Made by a program: the position numbers and the translations under genes
Shown here: piece after piece, positions 11,176 to 22,060 of the stretch
Position numbering within the stretch: position 1 is the first letter of the stretch
Layout of the letters: each line of letters begins with the position of its first letter
NCBI GenBank assembly: GCA_031216445.1
Contig: CM062201.1
Location: forward strand, 2,942,001 to 3,006,000
Source: Lateolabrax maculatus
Lineage: Eukaryota; Chordata; Actinopteri; Acropomatiformes; Lateolabracidae
Direction of reading: 5' to 3'
Length of the DNA: 64,000 nucleotides
Notes under the pieces: generated by a model
Told to the model about the DNA's origin: nothing
The model's database searches: none
Seen by the model: the letters and a program-made list of their open reading frames with translations, nothing else

Positions 11176-12171
11176 AGACCAACTGTGATCAGTGTATGAC
11201 CAAAAGCCCCAAAGAATTTCATCCATATTGGATGATTTTGCATCTCACAATTCGTGGGAAGTACAGGAAGTAGTGTGTCTATAGCCTCTATGCGAGATCT
11301 ATGCGCTGTTTATGTGTCAACTTTTCTGTCTGGCTCTAGGTCAGAAAGTGAATTAAGTTTGGAAAAGAGCAACACTAGTGCGGTATCTTTTAGTCAACTG
11401 TACCCAACATTAACCCTTTTATGGGGAGCTTTACTAACAGGAAATAAAAGTTAACTAAATGTTATTTCCTCAGGGAGCTGGCAGTGTTTAGAATGCATTA
11501 AGGATTAGTGAGTGGAGGCCGTCACTGGTGCCTTTGTGTGGAAGTGGTTCAGATGTCTATTCCTTTTAAGACATCTATTCCAGGACGCGTTTGTGTGGTT
11601 TCAGCTTTTTTATCCCACTGCAGTCCATTTCACATGGCTGTTTGTCCTCTTGATACAGTTCCTCGTCTTCTTTATGTGGTACACTTGGTTTAGCTTGGTG
11701 GTTTTTTTCATGCTCTCTGGCAGGGATATTTAGTGTCTTCTGGGCCGTCCCAGTGAATTGTGGGTCAGACAAAACAGGACTGGGCCACTTCTGTTACAAA
11801 GCCCTGCTGGGCAAGGCCCAGCGCCATCGGATGGCTCGACAGTCAGTTTCTCTCACAGTGCTCAGCGGGGCCAGATGGACACACTACAAAAAGATTGCAG
11901 ACCTAGCAAGTGTTATTTTTTGGGGGCTCAGATTCATTTAAGGCATATTGAGTAATACTTTCACGTAATTGCATGAAATTACCACAGTTTGTCTACAGGA
12001 GCTCACAGACGTAATCAATTAATCAATTTGGGCTTTTCCACTAACAAATACTGGAGCTGGTTCCTGTACCAAATCTCAAGGCATTTAAGAATTTTCACTG
12101 CCTAACCAGTCATTTGCAGCTGGCTCCAGCCCATTCAAATCCCTCATACTTGCTGGTCTGGAATCAGGAGA

Positions 12172-12322
12172 CACAAAAGTTATCTCAAGACACTTTTCAC
12201 ATAGAGTAGGTCTAGACCATACTCTTTAAAATATTATTTACAGAGACCCAACAGTTCCCACCATGAACAGCACTTGACGACAGTCAAGGAAAAATGAGGA
12301 AAAACTCCCTTTTAACAGGATT
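12172..12322 (-). repeat. L2-type LINE 3' end remnant
   Basis: It matches the copy at 28,200-28,345 through AAAGTTATCTCAAGAC, AGGTCTAGACCATACTC and CCCAACAGTTCCCACCATG. The terminal GTCAA repeats are missing and the sequence departs after CCTTTTAACAGG. It is more diverged than the copies at 15,018 and 28,147. Confidence 0.85.
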
Positions 12323-12784
12323 TAAACCCGCAATTCAAGTTGTCCATCAAAGAGACCGTTGCATTATTAGAAAATCAGTCCTCAAGATAGTTGGAATGTT
12401 CACAAAAAAAGGTAAATTAGAGAAAAACAAATCTGGGCAGATCTGTTGGAAAATGATTTTGAAAAACAACAGTGCAACATTTTAAAACAGACCAAAAACT
12501 AACAATTATGTTTTATTATTGATTCCTTTGCTATTTTTTTCAATAAAAGCTAAAGTAGATAACTTTTCTGCATTAAATGTGTGAAAACAATTAGACCTAT
12601 GTTATATATTTGTTGACTTGTATACCTACATTATCCCAAAAGTATCCAACAATTTTCTTACCTAGAGGTATCTGTATTTATTAATCAAGGTAACGGTGCG
12701 TTTCCTTTTTTATTGTTTTGATTGAATGACACCTAGTGACAGAAAGTGACATATTACATGCATATATATATATATACATACATA
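12323..12784. other. No gene seen
   Basis: AT-rich DNA. One open frame at 12,294-12,485 starts inside the L2 remnant and has no recognisable domain. Confidence 0.5.
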
Positions 12785-13015
12785 TATAACTGATTTATGA
12801 TTTAAACCATGAAATGTCAGAGATAGTGAAATTCCAATTTCTCAATGCCCAAGCTAACATTTTGTAATTACTTAAAACCCAAAAACCCAAAGATGTTGAA
12901 TTTACTATCACATCACAAAGAAAGCGGCAGATCCTCACATTGGAAAATGGTAGTTGCAGTTTTATTTTTTTATCAATTGAATAATCAGTTAATCAACTAA
13001 TCATTTCAGCTTTAT
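12785..13015 (-). mobile_element. MITE-D copy (old, partial)
   Basis: A member of a dispersed teleost repeat whose end is rich in ATTAATC-type motifs. The end AATAATCAGTTAATCAACTA followed by ATCATTTCAGCT is the reverse complement of the start seen at 54,975-55,085. The middle (CCAAAGATGTTGAATTTACT and following) aligns with 45,560-45,620. No coding capacity. The family is known to me as an abundant fish MITE, but I cannot name its entry. Confidence 0.55.
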
Positions 13016-13891
13016 CCACATCCAACTAAAGGTCAGGGTTATGTACTCTGGTTATACAGTTTAGTTCTTAAACCCTCGAAGATGTGGGCCAGTCATAAAA
13101 AGATTTGCTGGTTTAACAGCCCCTTAGCACCATGTCGGTGGATTTAAATTTTCCAACTGTTACTTCTTGGGCCCTTAACACACACATTTGCCTGGTGCTG
13201 CTGTAAGGCATGTTTCCTATATGGAGATTTATTTCCTTGTGTCGTATTAACATAAACTAAGTGAAATCTATTAATATGTAAAACGTGATCTGCCAGGGTA
13301 GTAAGAGTCTCTGAGTAAACACATCCAGAAGAAAGGTTAAGTCACTTGCATTTTTTGCAGTGCATGAAGCGATTTCCTCCTTTCTTGCTTGGGGTTTGCT
13401 TGGGGCCGCCCTGGGAACTGTGTCTTCTCCCTACAAACTTTTGCAGCATCTGCGTCTGGACGTCATGAACAGAGCCATCAGTGAGCCAACAGTCCCTCAG
13501 GCTTTGGGGAGGCTGAGGGTCATTCATTTTGCCCCGCGATACTCTGTAGCTTCAGCTCTTCTTCTTCTCTGTCACAAGCGACCACCTCCCTCCCTCCCCG
13601 CTGCTTCTTGGAGTGCTTCCAGCCTCCAGGCAAGGAGTCTGTGATGAGAGGAGGCAAGGCGGGGGGGTGGGGTGGGGGTTGGATAGATATACTGGCTCTG
13701 ATCCAGACGTTAGCACTGAAGGAGGAGGAGTAATGCTGTGTTTGTTTCCAACCCTCTGTTCAGAGCGAGACATAGTTACTGTGAATGGATGGAAAGTCAA
13801 TGGAGGGCAGTCAGTGCTGGAGCTGGACACAACTTTACTGCAGGCAGCAGGAGCTGGGCCAAACAAGTGTTCACTTTAAACATTTGATTAC

Positions 13892-13960
<69 letters not shown>

Positions 13961-15017
13961 CTACACATGGTATACATTTTTTTTGTTTTTACTTGTAATC
14001 ATTACAATATGTATTGTTACAGACCCTTTAAAAATAACCACTAATAGGACTGATCTCTCAATATTATCATTAATATTTATCATATATTTATGTATTCAGT
14101 ATATAGGTTTTTTTTCATCTCACTGAGACACTTTCTTTAAGTGTATTATAAAATCACTTTTAAAGGATACATCAGTGTTAAATAACATATCGTTGCAGTC
14201 CCCTTCAGCAGTTCTATTTTTAGCTTTGTGACAATTCTTTTTTTCAGATTATCCAATCAGATTTTCAAATGGTTGATTAAGGAGTAGGATTATTGTCTAT
14301 TCAAGGCACAGCTGATTCCTTAGGAGGTAAATGGTTTTCACTAAACAACGATGATATGGTAAAAAAAAAAACTGCTGCTGATTATAGCATGGAACTTGCA
14401 AACATGTTGCACCTCTAGCCACACCCCCAATAAGTCATGTCATAGGTGACGAAAACACACGACATGCTGCTTGTGGTGTTACCAAAGAATTAACAGTTTC
14501 ATAAAAACACAAAATCTGTGAGCGCAGTTTTTTCTTGTGGTGATTCTTACCTTTAGAAAAATAAAATTAATTAACAAAAAAAAGTAGAAAAAACATGTTC
14601 ACAATTCCAACTCAAGATCCACTTTCTTGCTCTTCCCAGAGCTTTCTATTGTATCATGTGGTATTTATGAGTGTATGGAGTTTGTTCTGAGATGAGATCT
14701 GTTGACATGCAGAGAAGTCCTACCAGTGCAATGCCACTGAGATTACAGGAAAACCATCCATCTCCATGGAAACTGAGCAAACTCACTCTGCTGATGAAAA
14801 CCATGTGATATGGTTAAAAGCAAGTAAATAGACTTATATATTACTTAGACTCACATATGTATCATACCTGACATGTAAGACATCACATGTGAAAATGTCA
14901 CTTTTCCATGCACTTTTCACTGTTTTCATGTTTGAAAGTTAAACTTGTTTAATATCGGGGAATGATGGTGGCCGTAGTTGAATAATAAAAACATCAACTC
15001 TGAATATTAATTTGAAG
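13016..15017. other. Gene-free stretch with GC-richer patch
   Basis: Positions 13,340-13,880 are richer in GC than the surroundings and are open on both strands in several frames (for example 13,360-13,644 plus and 13,552-13,866 minus). None shows a known domain or a convincing pair of splice sites. An AT microsatellite follows, then AT-rich DNA to 15,017 with nothing recognisable. Confidence 0.45.
13893..13959. repeat. (TA)n microsatellite
   Basis: About 33 TA units without interruption. The Ile-Tyr repeat peptide predicted across it is an artefact. Confidence 0.97.
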
Positions 15018-15243
15018 TCAAGTCGAATCAATTTTATTTGTATAGCGCCAAATCATAACAAAAGTTATCTCAAGATGTACCCAACAGTTCCCACCATGTG
15101 CAGCATTTGGCGACAGTGGCGAGGAAAAACTCCCTTTTAACAGGTAGAAACCTCGAGCAGAACCAGGCTCTGGGTGGGCGGCCATCTGCATCGACCCAGT
15201 TGGGTTGAAAGGGGAGGAGAGAGGGGGAGAGGGGAGACAGGAA
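15018..15243 (-). repeat. L2-type LINE 3' end, with internal deletion
   Basis: It starts with AAGTCAAGTCGAATCAATTT, the reverse complement of the TTGAC tail, and runs into the CATCGACCCAGTTGGGTTG block. Compared with 28,147-28,475 it lacks about 55 bases after TTATCTCAAGA (the segment with the GGTCTAGACC palindrome). The open minus-strand frames here lie entirely in repeat DNA. Confidence 0.9.
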
Positions 15244-16324
15244 ACCATGACACCAGCATTTATCTACCATTTATCTACCATCTACCTTCTTTTGTACTCA
15301 GATAAACAGCCTTCTTTCACATTCTCTGTAAGAGATATAGTATTATTACGCTATTGACAATGTGCCGTAAAGGCACAAGCAATTCCTCCTAACTGCAGGT
15401 GTTGTTCTTCTCTCAAAGTTGATGGCCATGCACCTCTTTTTTTATGCCATCTTCATATTGTGCTACGCGAGAATGCCAAGATATCTGCGTTGTTTCATGA
15501 AAGAAGCAGAGGCTTTTAGTGTGCAGATCCAGATCTCTGAAGGGTCCCCACAAGGATGAGCGGCAGGACAATAATGGAGCAAAATTGCTGTGTTGCTGCT
15601 GGTGCTTGAGAAACAACATCAACAGCCACAAAATCTCCATGGTGTTAAAAAGGAGAATAAATCAATGTGATGGCAAAATGGCTGAGCCACATTGCTCTCA
15701 TTTTCTTGTTTTATTCACCCTTCGTCTGTCTCTGCTGGTGAGCTCCACCTACGTACTGCAGAGACAAATGAAAGGAAGAGAGGGAGAAAGAGATAGAGAG
15801 ACATCTGTTGGCTCCTATTGTGTCTAGATGATTGCCCCCTCACTACCGCCAACACACTCACAAAACCCCACATAAGATACACACCGTGTTTATGGGTTTG
15901 CATGAAGTCTGGGAAGCTGTACTGGCAGAAAAAGAGGGCACTGCTGCAGTTATATCTGCGCTCTATGGAAAGACACTCCCAGGGTAACACTCCTGCATCA
16001 AATTCAGGAGTATCAAATAAGCATCAAAACCACAGCCAGCAAAACAAAAGAATACATGTCTGTCTGTAGCAGAGATGCTAATCGATTTTAAAGGTGGTTA
16101 AAAGGACCATTGTTCACCTATGTGACCTCTTACCGTCGTGTAAATAAGTATATGTAAAGTCAGGGGATGTAGCATAAAGAGCCACAGAGTCCACTTTGGG
16201 AGGTGATCGGGGTGGTTGGGTGGGTCATGGGTCACAAAAACACAGGATTTTGACCCAGGACTGCTGTTCGTGTCCTGTGTGAAACCAAAAGTCAATGTTG
16301 TATTATTTTAAGTTACATTTCAAC
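15244..16324. other. No gene seen
   Basis: Mixed-composition DNA with a few 70-100-codon frames on both strands (15,413-15,640, 15,519-15,827, 15,715-15,990). They overlap on opposite strands, contain no known motif, and are what chance would give. Confidence 0.45.
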
Positions 16325-16450
16325 TTACGTTATGTCACATAGGTTGGTTAAGTTAGTCACGTAGGTACTTATTTGAACCCAAACCACGATCTTTTCTAAA
16401 GCCTAATTAAGTAGTTTTGTTGCCTGAACCTAACCAAATTACCATTTCAC
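16325..16450 (-). repeat. Dispersed repeat E (SINE body, antisense)
   Basis: The blocks AACCCAAACCACGATCTTTT and TTTTGTTGCCTGAACCTAACC are the reverse complement of the body that follows a tRNA-like head at 21,905-22,060 (GGTTAGGCAGCAAAAATACTTGG). This suggests a 5'-truncated copy of the same retroposon. A more diverged relative may be at 60,585-60,690. Confidence 0.5.
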
Positions 16451-18976
16451 AGTTAAGCACACATTTATTATTGTTACACACATCAAAGGTCTAGTACACA
16501 GGTTATATATGTGGTTTTGAGAGTCACTGGCAAATTATGTATTCTGTTGTTTAGGTGGATGTGTTGGTCTGGTCCTGTAGAGGGCGCTGAAAATACTCAT
16601 ATATGTTGTTTTGGGAGTCATTGGAAATAGACCTATTGTTTTTAGTATGAGGATGGGTTGGTTGTTTGTCTTGTCACACCAAGGCCTTTATAACAGTGAG
16701 CTTTCCAACCAAAAGGCTGAGAACTTACAGTTTCATGTTTCCAGACCGAGTCGCACCATTGGCATTGAGTGACATGAATGCTACACTAAGGTGTTAAGAT
16801 TTTGCAATAAAATGACAGTTTTGACATAAAAAGAGTAAAAGAAGTCTATATTAACCAAAATTAGAGACACAATGTCACATCGGTAGGAAGATCAAGTTTG
16901 AACTTGAAACATGTAATGAATAAGGGAGCACATGCTAAGTGTTTGAAAGGTGTCAGATGTCTGACATGAAGCTAATTTAGTTAGTATTTGGTTATAATGC
17001 TGCGCTCATGGGTAGCAAACAGGCTGACATTTGCTCATCACTGTGCCATATGGTGGCACTGATCAAGGCCACATATACTGGCACCGGTCTCTTTCCTGTG
17101 GCACTGCCTCTGCCTGCTCCAACATTATTTGTGTTGTTAGCAACTGTACCCCCCCCCAGACCAGAAACCACCAGATAAAACCTGACATTGTATATTTCAC
17201 ACTCTGTTAAATTGAAAAACCCCTCTTTGAAATCTCTGGGTTTAATCTTATCTTAACAAAGCAGGTATCCAGACATATATGGGTTGCAAATTCTGTGCAA
17301 TGTAGTTCTTGAGAGGTAGGCAGACATTTTCAAGGAGTTCTAAAAAGATAAAATGTGTTGGTGTGATACCTGTTTTCAAGCTTGGTCTAGAAGTAGACTG
17401 GGGTTTGATTAAAAACAAGTCTGAGACTTTATGCAACCTAAATGATTGAAGTATCCTTTAGCAGAAGTTTGTCTCAACTAATAATCACCATAAGAGCATT
17501 CTAAACCATAATAACAATCTGTTTGTTGAGCGCATATGAGTAAAATTAAATTATCACATTTTGTCTATACCATCTTAAGCTTGAAATCGTCAATTAGCCT
17601 CAGGTCTTTCATGCAACCAGTACTGCAGGGACAAGACCTTGAATTGGCTATGTTATGTATCCTGGTAGCCTACTCGGGATTGGAGAATTTATTAAATTTG
17701 GTACAGGCATAACTTAAATAATAATAATAATAAAAGAAAAACAGCAACTGCAAACTTTGCATTTAGCTGATATGTAGAACTTATTTTAAGTTTAAAGCTC
17801 GTTCTGTGGTCAGCTTATTGTTAGGAAGCAATATTTTTCATAAAAACCAGTGACACTACAATGAAAACTACAGGGTCACCTGTCTCGAGCCATTGTAGTA
17901 TTCAACAAATCAAAGCATAGTTGATTGTTACAGTGAAATGGTAAAAGTCATCCTTTAAATGAACTGGAAACATGGAATTTAGTGTGAACATTCAATAGGC
18001 TTCAGATTGACTTTTCTTAACAATAGGACTACTAGGCTGTTTCCTGTTACCATAGCCTGATGAGTATGGTATCAAATGTTCTAGAGAGTTCAAGGTCAAA
18101 CAAGAGTTTAAAGGCAAAAAAGACATAGTTTAATTTCACAATACCTGAAAAATACCCCAGTTTTACTAATATTTTCTGCTACCACACTCACCCTTATCTC
18201 CCCATATTTAATGTGGAAGCCTCCAAATGAAGGCTCTGAATGTACATATAAAGCCTTCCCATACAGTGCACACTGCACATCTGTGTGCCAACAGTAAAAC
18301 TTTTGAGAAGCTCTTTTGAAAAGCCCTGGGATTTCTTGGCCTAAACTGTAGGAATATTTCCTAACACAGTGCCATATTTTACACGGAGAACAAAGTGTAC
18401 TCGCTGGTCTCTCCGGCAAACGGACTCAAACACAGAGAGACAAAAGGAAACCCCAGCCTAGTTGGAAAAAGAGGCGTGAAAATGAGCATGCTGGCTGGCT
18501 TAGCGGCGAGTTACATGCAACGCTTTCAGGGTCGACCCAGCTTGGCTTATCATAAAAGGCTTCCTCTGAGACATCCTCTTGGAAGATATCAAAGACCTTC
18601 TGTGGTGGAGATCCAGCTTGAGAGAGATCAAATGGAAATAAAGAACCTTCACCTTCCTTCAGTCCTTCACTATCTGGCATTGCCAGTCTGGATGATGAAT
18701 ACTACACTGTTGGCAAAATAAGCCTTTTTTTCCCATGAAAGGTGAAGAGAGATTGGGAGAGTAGTTTCTGTTATGTAATGTTTTCCACTGAAGACTGCAA
18801 GGCCTCACCTACAGCCCCAACAGCTCTATGCAGAGCTGTGCAGTGCCTCATCTACCATATGAAAATATTTGCTGTCACACAGTACACAATATTACAATAT
18901 GATGGGAATATATATATATATAGTATATATCTTATATCTTATATTTATATATATAAAAATATAATATAATAATATG

Positions 18977-19011
<35 letters not shown>

Positions 19012-21497
19012 GTATATGCTCCTCTCTATTGGAGAGATGAACACCAATATTCGACAAGAGATTCCTCCATTTTAATATATACAACCTTTATTTATCAGAT
19101 CATCTCTTTGCTATAAAGATCTCTGTTGCAAGTGGGACCTGAGTACAGCAGATAGAAAGAAAAACCAACACAGCCAGACGTCACCAAATAAATTTCAAGT
19201 TGAAAGTTCCATAGGTGTCCAACTGCCGTCATATGTTAGAGTAAGTCAGTGGCTCTAAGATATGTATATCATGTCACAAATTGTGCCTCTTGCTCACGTC
19301 TCTCCCCTTTAGCTCATCAAACAAAAATCTTGTTACCATGTTGTGGTAGGTCCAACATGTAGACAGAAACCCCTCTACGGAGGATCGGTGTGTATGCATG
19401 TCCCAGCCTTAAATGTCCCCTGAAATTGTGTCAAAGGGGATTCAGTTTTACTGATTCGATTTTTCAGTTACACCCACTAGTGTGGCATGAGGTCACCACA
19501 CAAGGGCCACTGTTTTCCAGGAAGTTAAAGTTTTCTGGGAAACTGAACTGCCCAATTCATGGGATCTTTAAGAGCTGTAAACAACTCATAGACTGCAACC
19601 ATTTTCACCTGTTTTTTGTCAATTTTCTACAAATAGAAAGTTACGCCATTAGAATAATTTGAAAGATGATAAAATCAAATAAAAGTTCTGTTCCAAACTT
19701 CAATGTTTCAATTATGAAAACTCAAAATCACACAGTCTCCAGTGACTTTGTCTAACCTTTTTACTTTAACCCTCTGGCTTTACAAAGTACTGCAGATAAA
19801 GTTAATGTTGTTAGATCATAGACAAAACAAAAAATAAAGGATATAAAATTACTTTGAGAGAAAATAAAAAGACCCCTACACATGCAATAATATGTATTCA
19901 TATGATGCCATGCTAGGAGCCATGTGGGGATTGTGTACGGACTCCACGGCCCAACCAGACAGGGGGAGATCTGCTGTTTTGCTGCCCCGGCCTTTCCTTT
20001 AATTCCCTTCTCCTCTGTCTGATGTGTACTAAGCAGCAGACCATATTCATGAGGACACACACGCGTACACACACACACACACAAGGGACAGGAAATGTAC
20101 CACAAATATACACAGACGTGCAGTTAACATGGAAATGCTCAAATTTTTCACACTGAAACACATATAATGACACTGTTGTTTGGTGAATTAACATGTGCAT
20201 GCTAAAGACCCACTACCACACTCGGGTACATATCCTATAATTTACCCACACACACACAGCAAAGCCATTAATGCTAGCCTACTGTGCTTTGCCACAGCAG
20301 GTGGCTCTCTGTGAGGAGTGGAGGAGGATACAAATGGCAGTCAGTGTGTATTGAACAAACACTCATCAGTCTGCTATTGCTAAGGAGAGGTTGTGGTGGA
20401 GGTGAGGCTACTTATAAGGACCCTTCAGACATGTGGGCTACCAATAGAAGCAAACAGCCACCCACAGACAGGGAACGTCTGATACCACAGGACAGCTTGT
20501 TGTAGGCCTCACTGTGGGCGGTCGAGAGAAAGGTGTGATGCAGCAATCAACACTTATCGCAGAATTATAGTTATAATTAGTTTTGCATATTGCAAATGAC
20601 TCATCCCATCGAAACAAAATTTACATGGGCTCTTCAAAATATTTCTGAACACGGGCAGCATCGACAGCGAGGCAGCTGACACGCACTGTAGCTCTGCAGT
20701 GACGAAGAACCCACAAAGCTACCCTCATACATAATTCCATACAATGATGAAGTTGCAACATCCTCCCTGAAATCCCTTCGCAGCATGAGCAGGAAAAGAG
20801 GTTTTCCTCCACTGACATCTGAATTATTTTCTTCCCATAGCACTTAACATAAATTACGCTTGCTTAACAGAGAGGATTAGTTATTAGGAGAGACCTTTAA
20901 AAATGGGGAACATTTAAATGGTTTATACACAGCAAAACAAAAGCCACTAAAATTTACTTTTTAGCAGAGCTTATATAAATACTTTGCTTCGATTACCGGA
21001 CTGCATGTAACTGGTCATTAGGTACATTTCAACCCATCTGTTTTCATGTTTTAATTTGTGCATGAATTGCAGCTGCTGGGAATTTAAAAAAAAAAGCCTA
21101 AATATCGCAAAAAAAGTTTTAATGCTTTGTTTAGGTAAAAAGTTGGCATGTGGTAAAACACCACAGTGTGAATGTGGACCAGAAGAGACAAATTTGTTTA
21201 TGGAAGGTACACTGTGGAGTTTTACATTCTGTGTTTTCACCCAAAATGTCTTTAAGGCAACTGACTCAAGAAGGAAACAAGGACCATTATCCTGTAATTA
21301 CCCCTCGTGGCCACAGGGTTCACTGTTCAGTAAATGGTACATGGTCTCACTTATAGCTTAGCTGTGTAGCCGAGGTTGTTGCTGAACAGAATTAGACGAG
21401 GAGACACTGTGGTTCGACAGGCAGCCGGCCTCGGTCCCGCCACACAGCTGTCCAGTGGTCCTGGCCTTACAGTAAAGCCGCGGGTTTCACACACAGC
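16451..21497. other. Long gene-free stretch
   Basis: No supported gene. It contains a C run at 17,149, a TAA run near 17,718, TA-rich microsatellite DNA at 18,908-19,015, and a short CA run near 20,060. Two places have unusually few stops: 18,395-18,721 (both strands) and 20,630-20,850. Both are discussed as findings and are not called as genes. Confidence 0.45.
18908..19015. repeat. TA/TG-rich low-complexity DNA
   Basis: Imperfect TATA runs interrupted by TATCTTATAT and a TGTGTG segment. No element ends are recognised. Confidence 0.9.
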
Positions 21498-21605
21498 CCA
21501 CAGAGTTGCCAACTCTCACGCTTCTGGCGTGTGACACATGCTTTCCCCTTCAGTCTCACGCTCTCACGCTGCCCTAACAATTCTCACGCCAAAATACTGC
21601 GACAG
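21498..21605. repeat. CTCACGC-motif cluster, possible transposon end
   Basis: The motif TCTCACGC occurs four times within about 80 bases, together with an inverted GCGTGTGA, after AGAGTTGCCAACTCTCACGC. I recall similar CTCACGC-rich sequence at ends of fish DNA transposons, but I see no partner end or target duplication here. Confidence 0.35.
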
Positions 21606-21904
21606 AAACTGAGATTAACAGGCAAATGTATTTTGGTCAAAGTCTTTCTGGTATAGTAGTGGTTAAACCAAGCGAATGTTGTTTACCTACCGTAACCTCA
21701 CATTATATGAGTATAGGTCCTTAAATTACTCTGTGATTGGTGCGTGGTGCTTATCTCCAGGCTGATTGGACAGCTGCTCAAGCTCACAGCAAGGAGCCCG
21801 GCGTTCAAGTTGCAAGCCAGCCGTGCTTTCCTTCAGAAACCCTTTAGGAAGTCGCGTGATGAAGTATAAATAGTGAGCCAAAAACCTCACAATATCTCCG
21901 GGTC

Positions 21905-22060
21905 ATGGTGGATGAATGGGTCAAGTACAGGACTGTCACCGAGTACACTGGAGTTCTGATCCCTGTCTGTATCTAAAAGCCAACAATGACTGTTTGGGGT
22001 TAGGCAGCAAAAATACTTGGTTTTAAACCCCGTTGGTAAATTGAGTGTGCACATAATTGA
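21905..22060 (+). repeat. tRNA-derived SINE-like element (repeat E)
   Basis: A tRNA-like head (GTGGATGAATGGGTCAAGTA as a weak A-box region, then GAGTTCTGATCCC as a B-box-like element about 40 bases later) precedes the body GGGGTTAGGCAGCAAAAATA. The body is shared in reverse with 16,325-16,450. The A-box is poor and no A-rich tail is obvious, so this is an old copy. It is not a functional tRNA gene, as the cloverleaf arms are not maintained. Confidence 0.4.

Larger units (their letters stand above)
9680..12171. other. Gene-free stretch with a hairpin and SINE-like remnant
   Basis: Past the MITE-C insertion the host DNA resumes. I see no exon. A run of C follows at about 9,920. A short inverted repeat lies at 10,392-10,440, and 11,065-11,175 resembles the antisense 3' half of a fish SINE. 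Frames near 11,500-11,730 are open but show no known domain. Confidence 0.45.

Noticed and set aside
13785..14126. 113-codon plus-strand frame
   Set aside because: Its middle is an Ile-Tyr repeat from the TA microsatellite.
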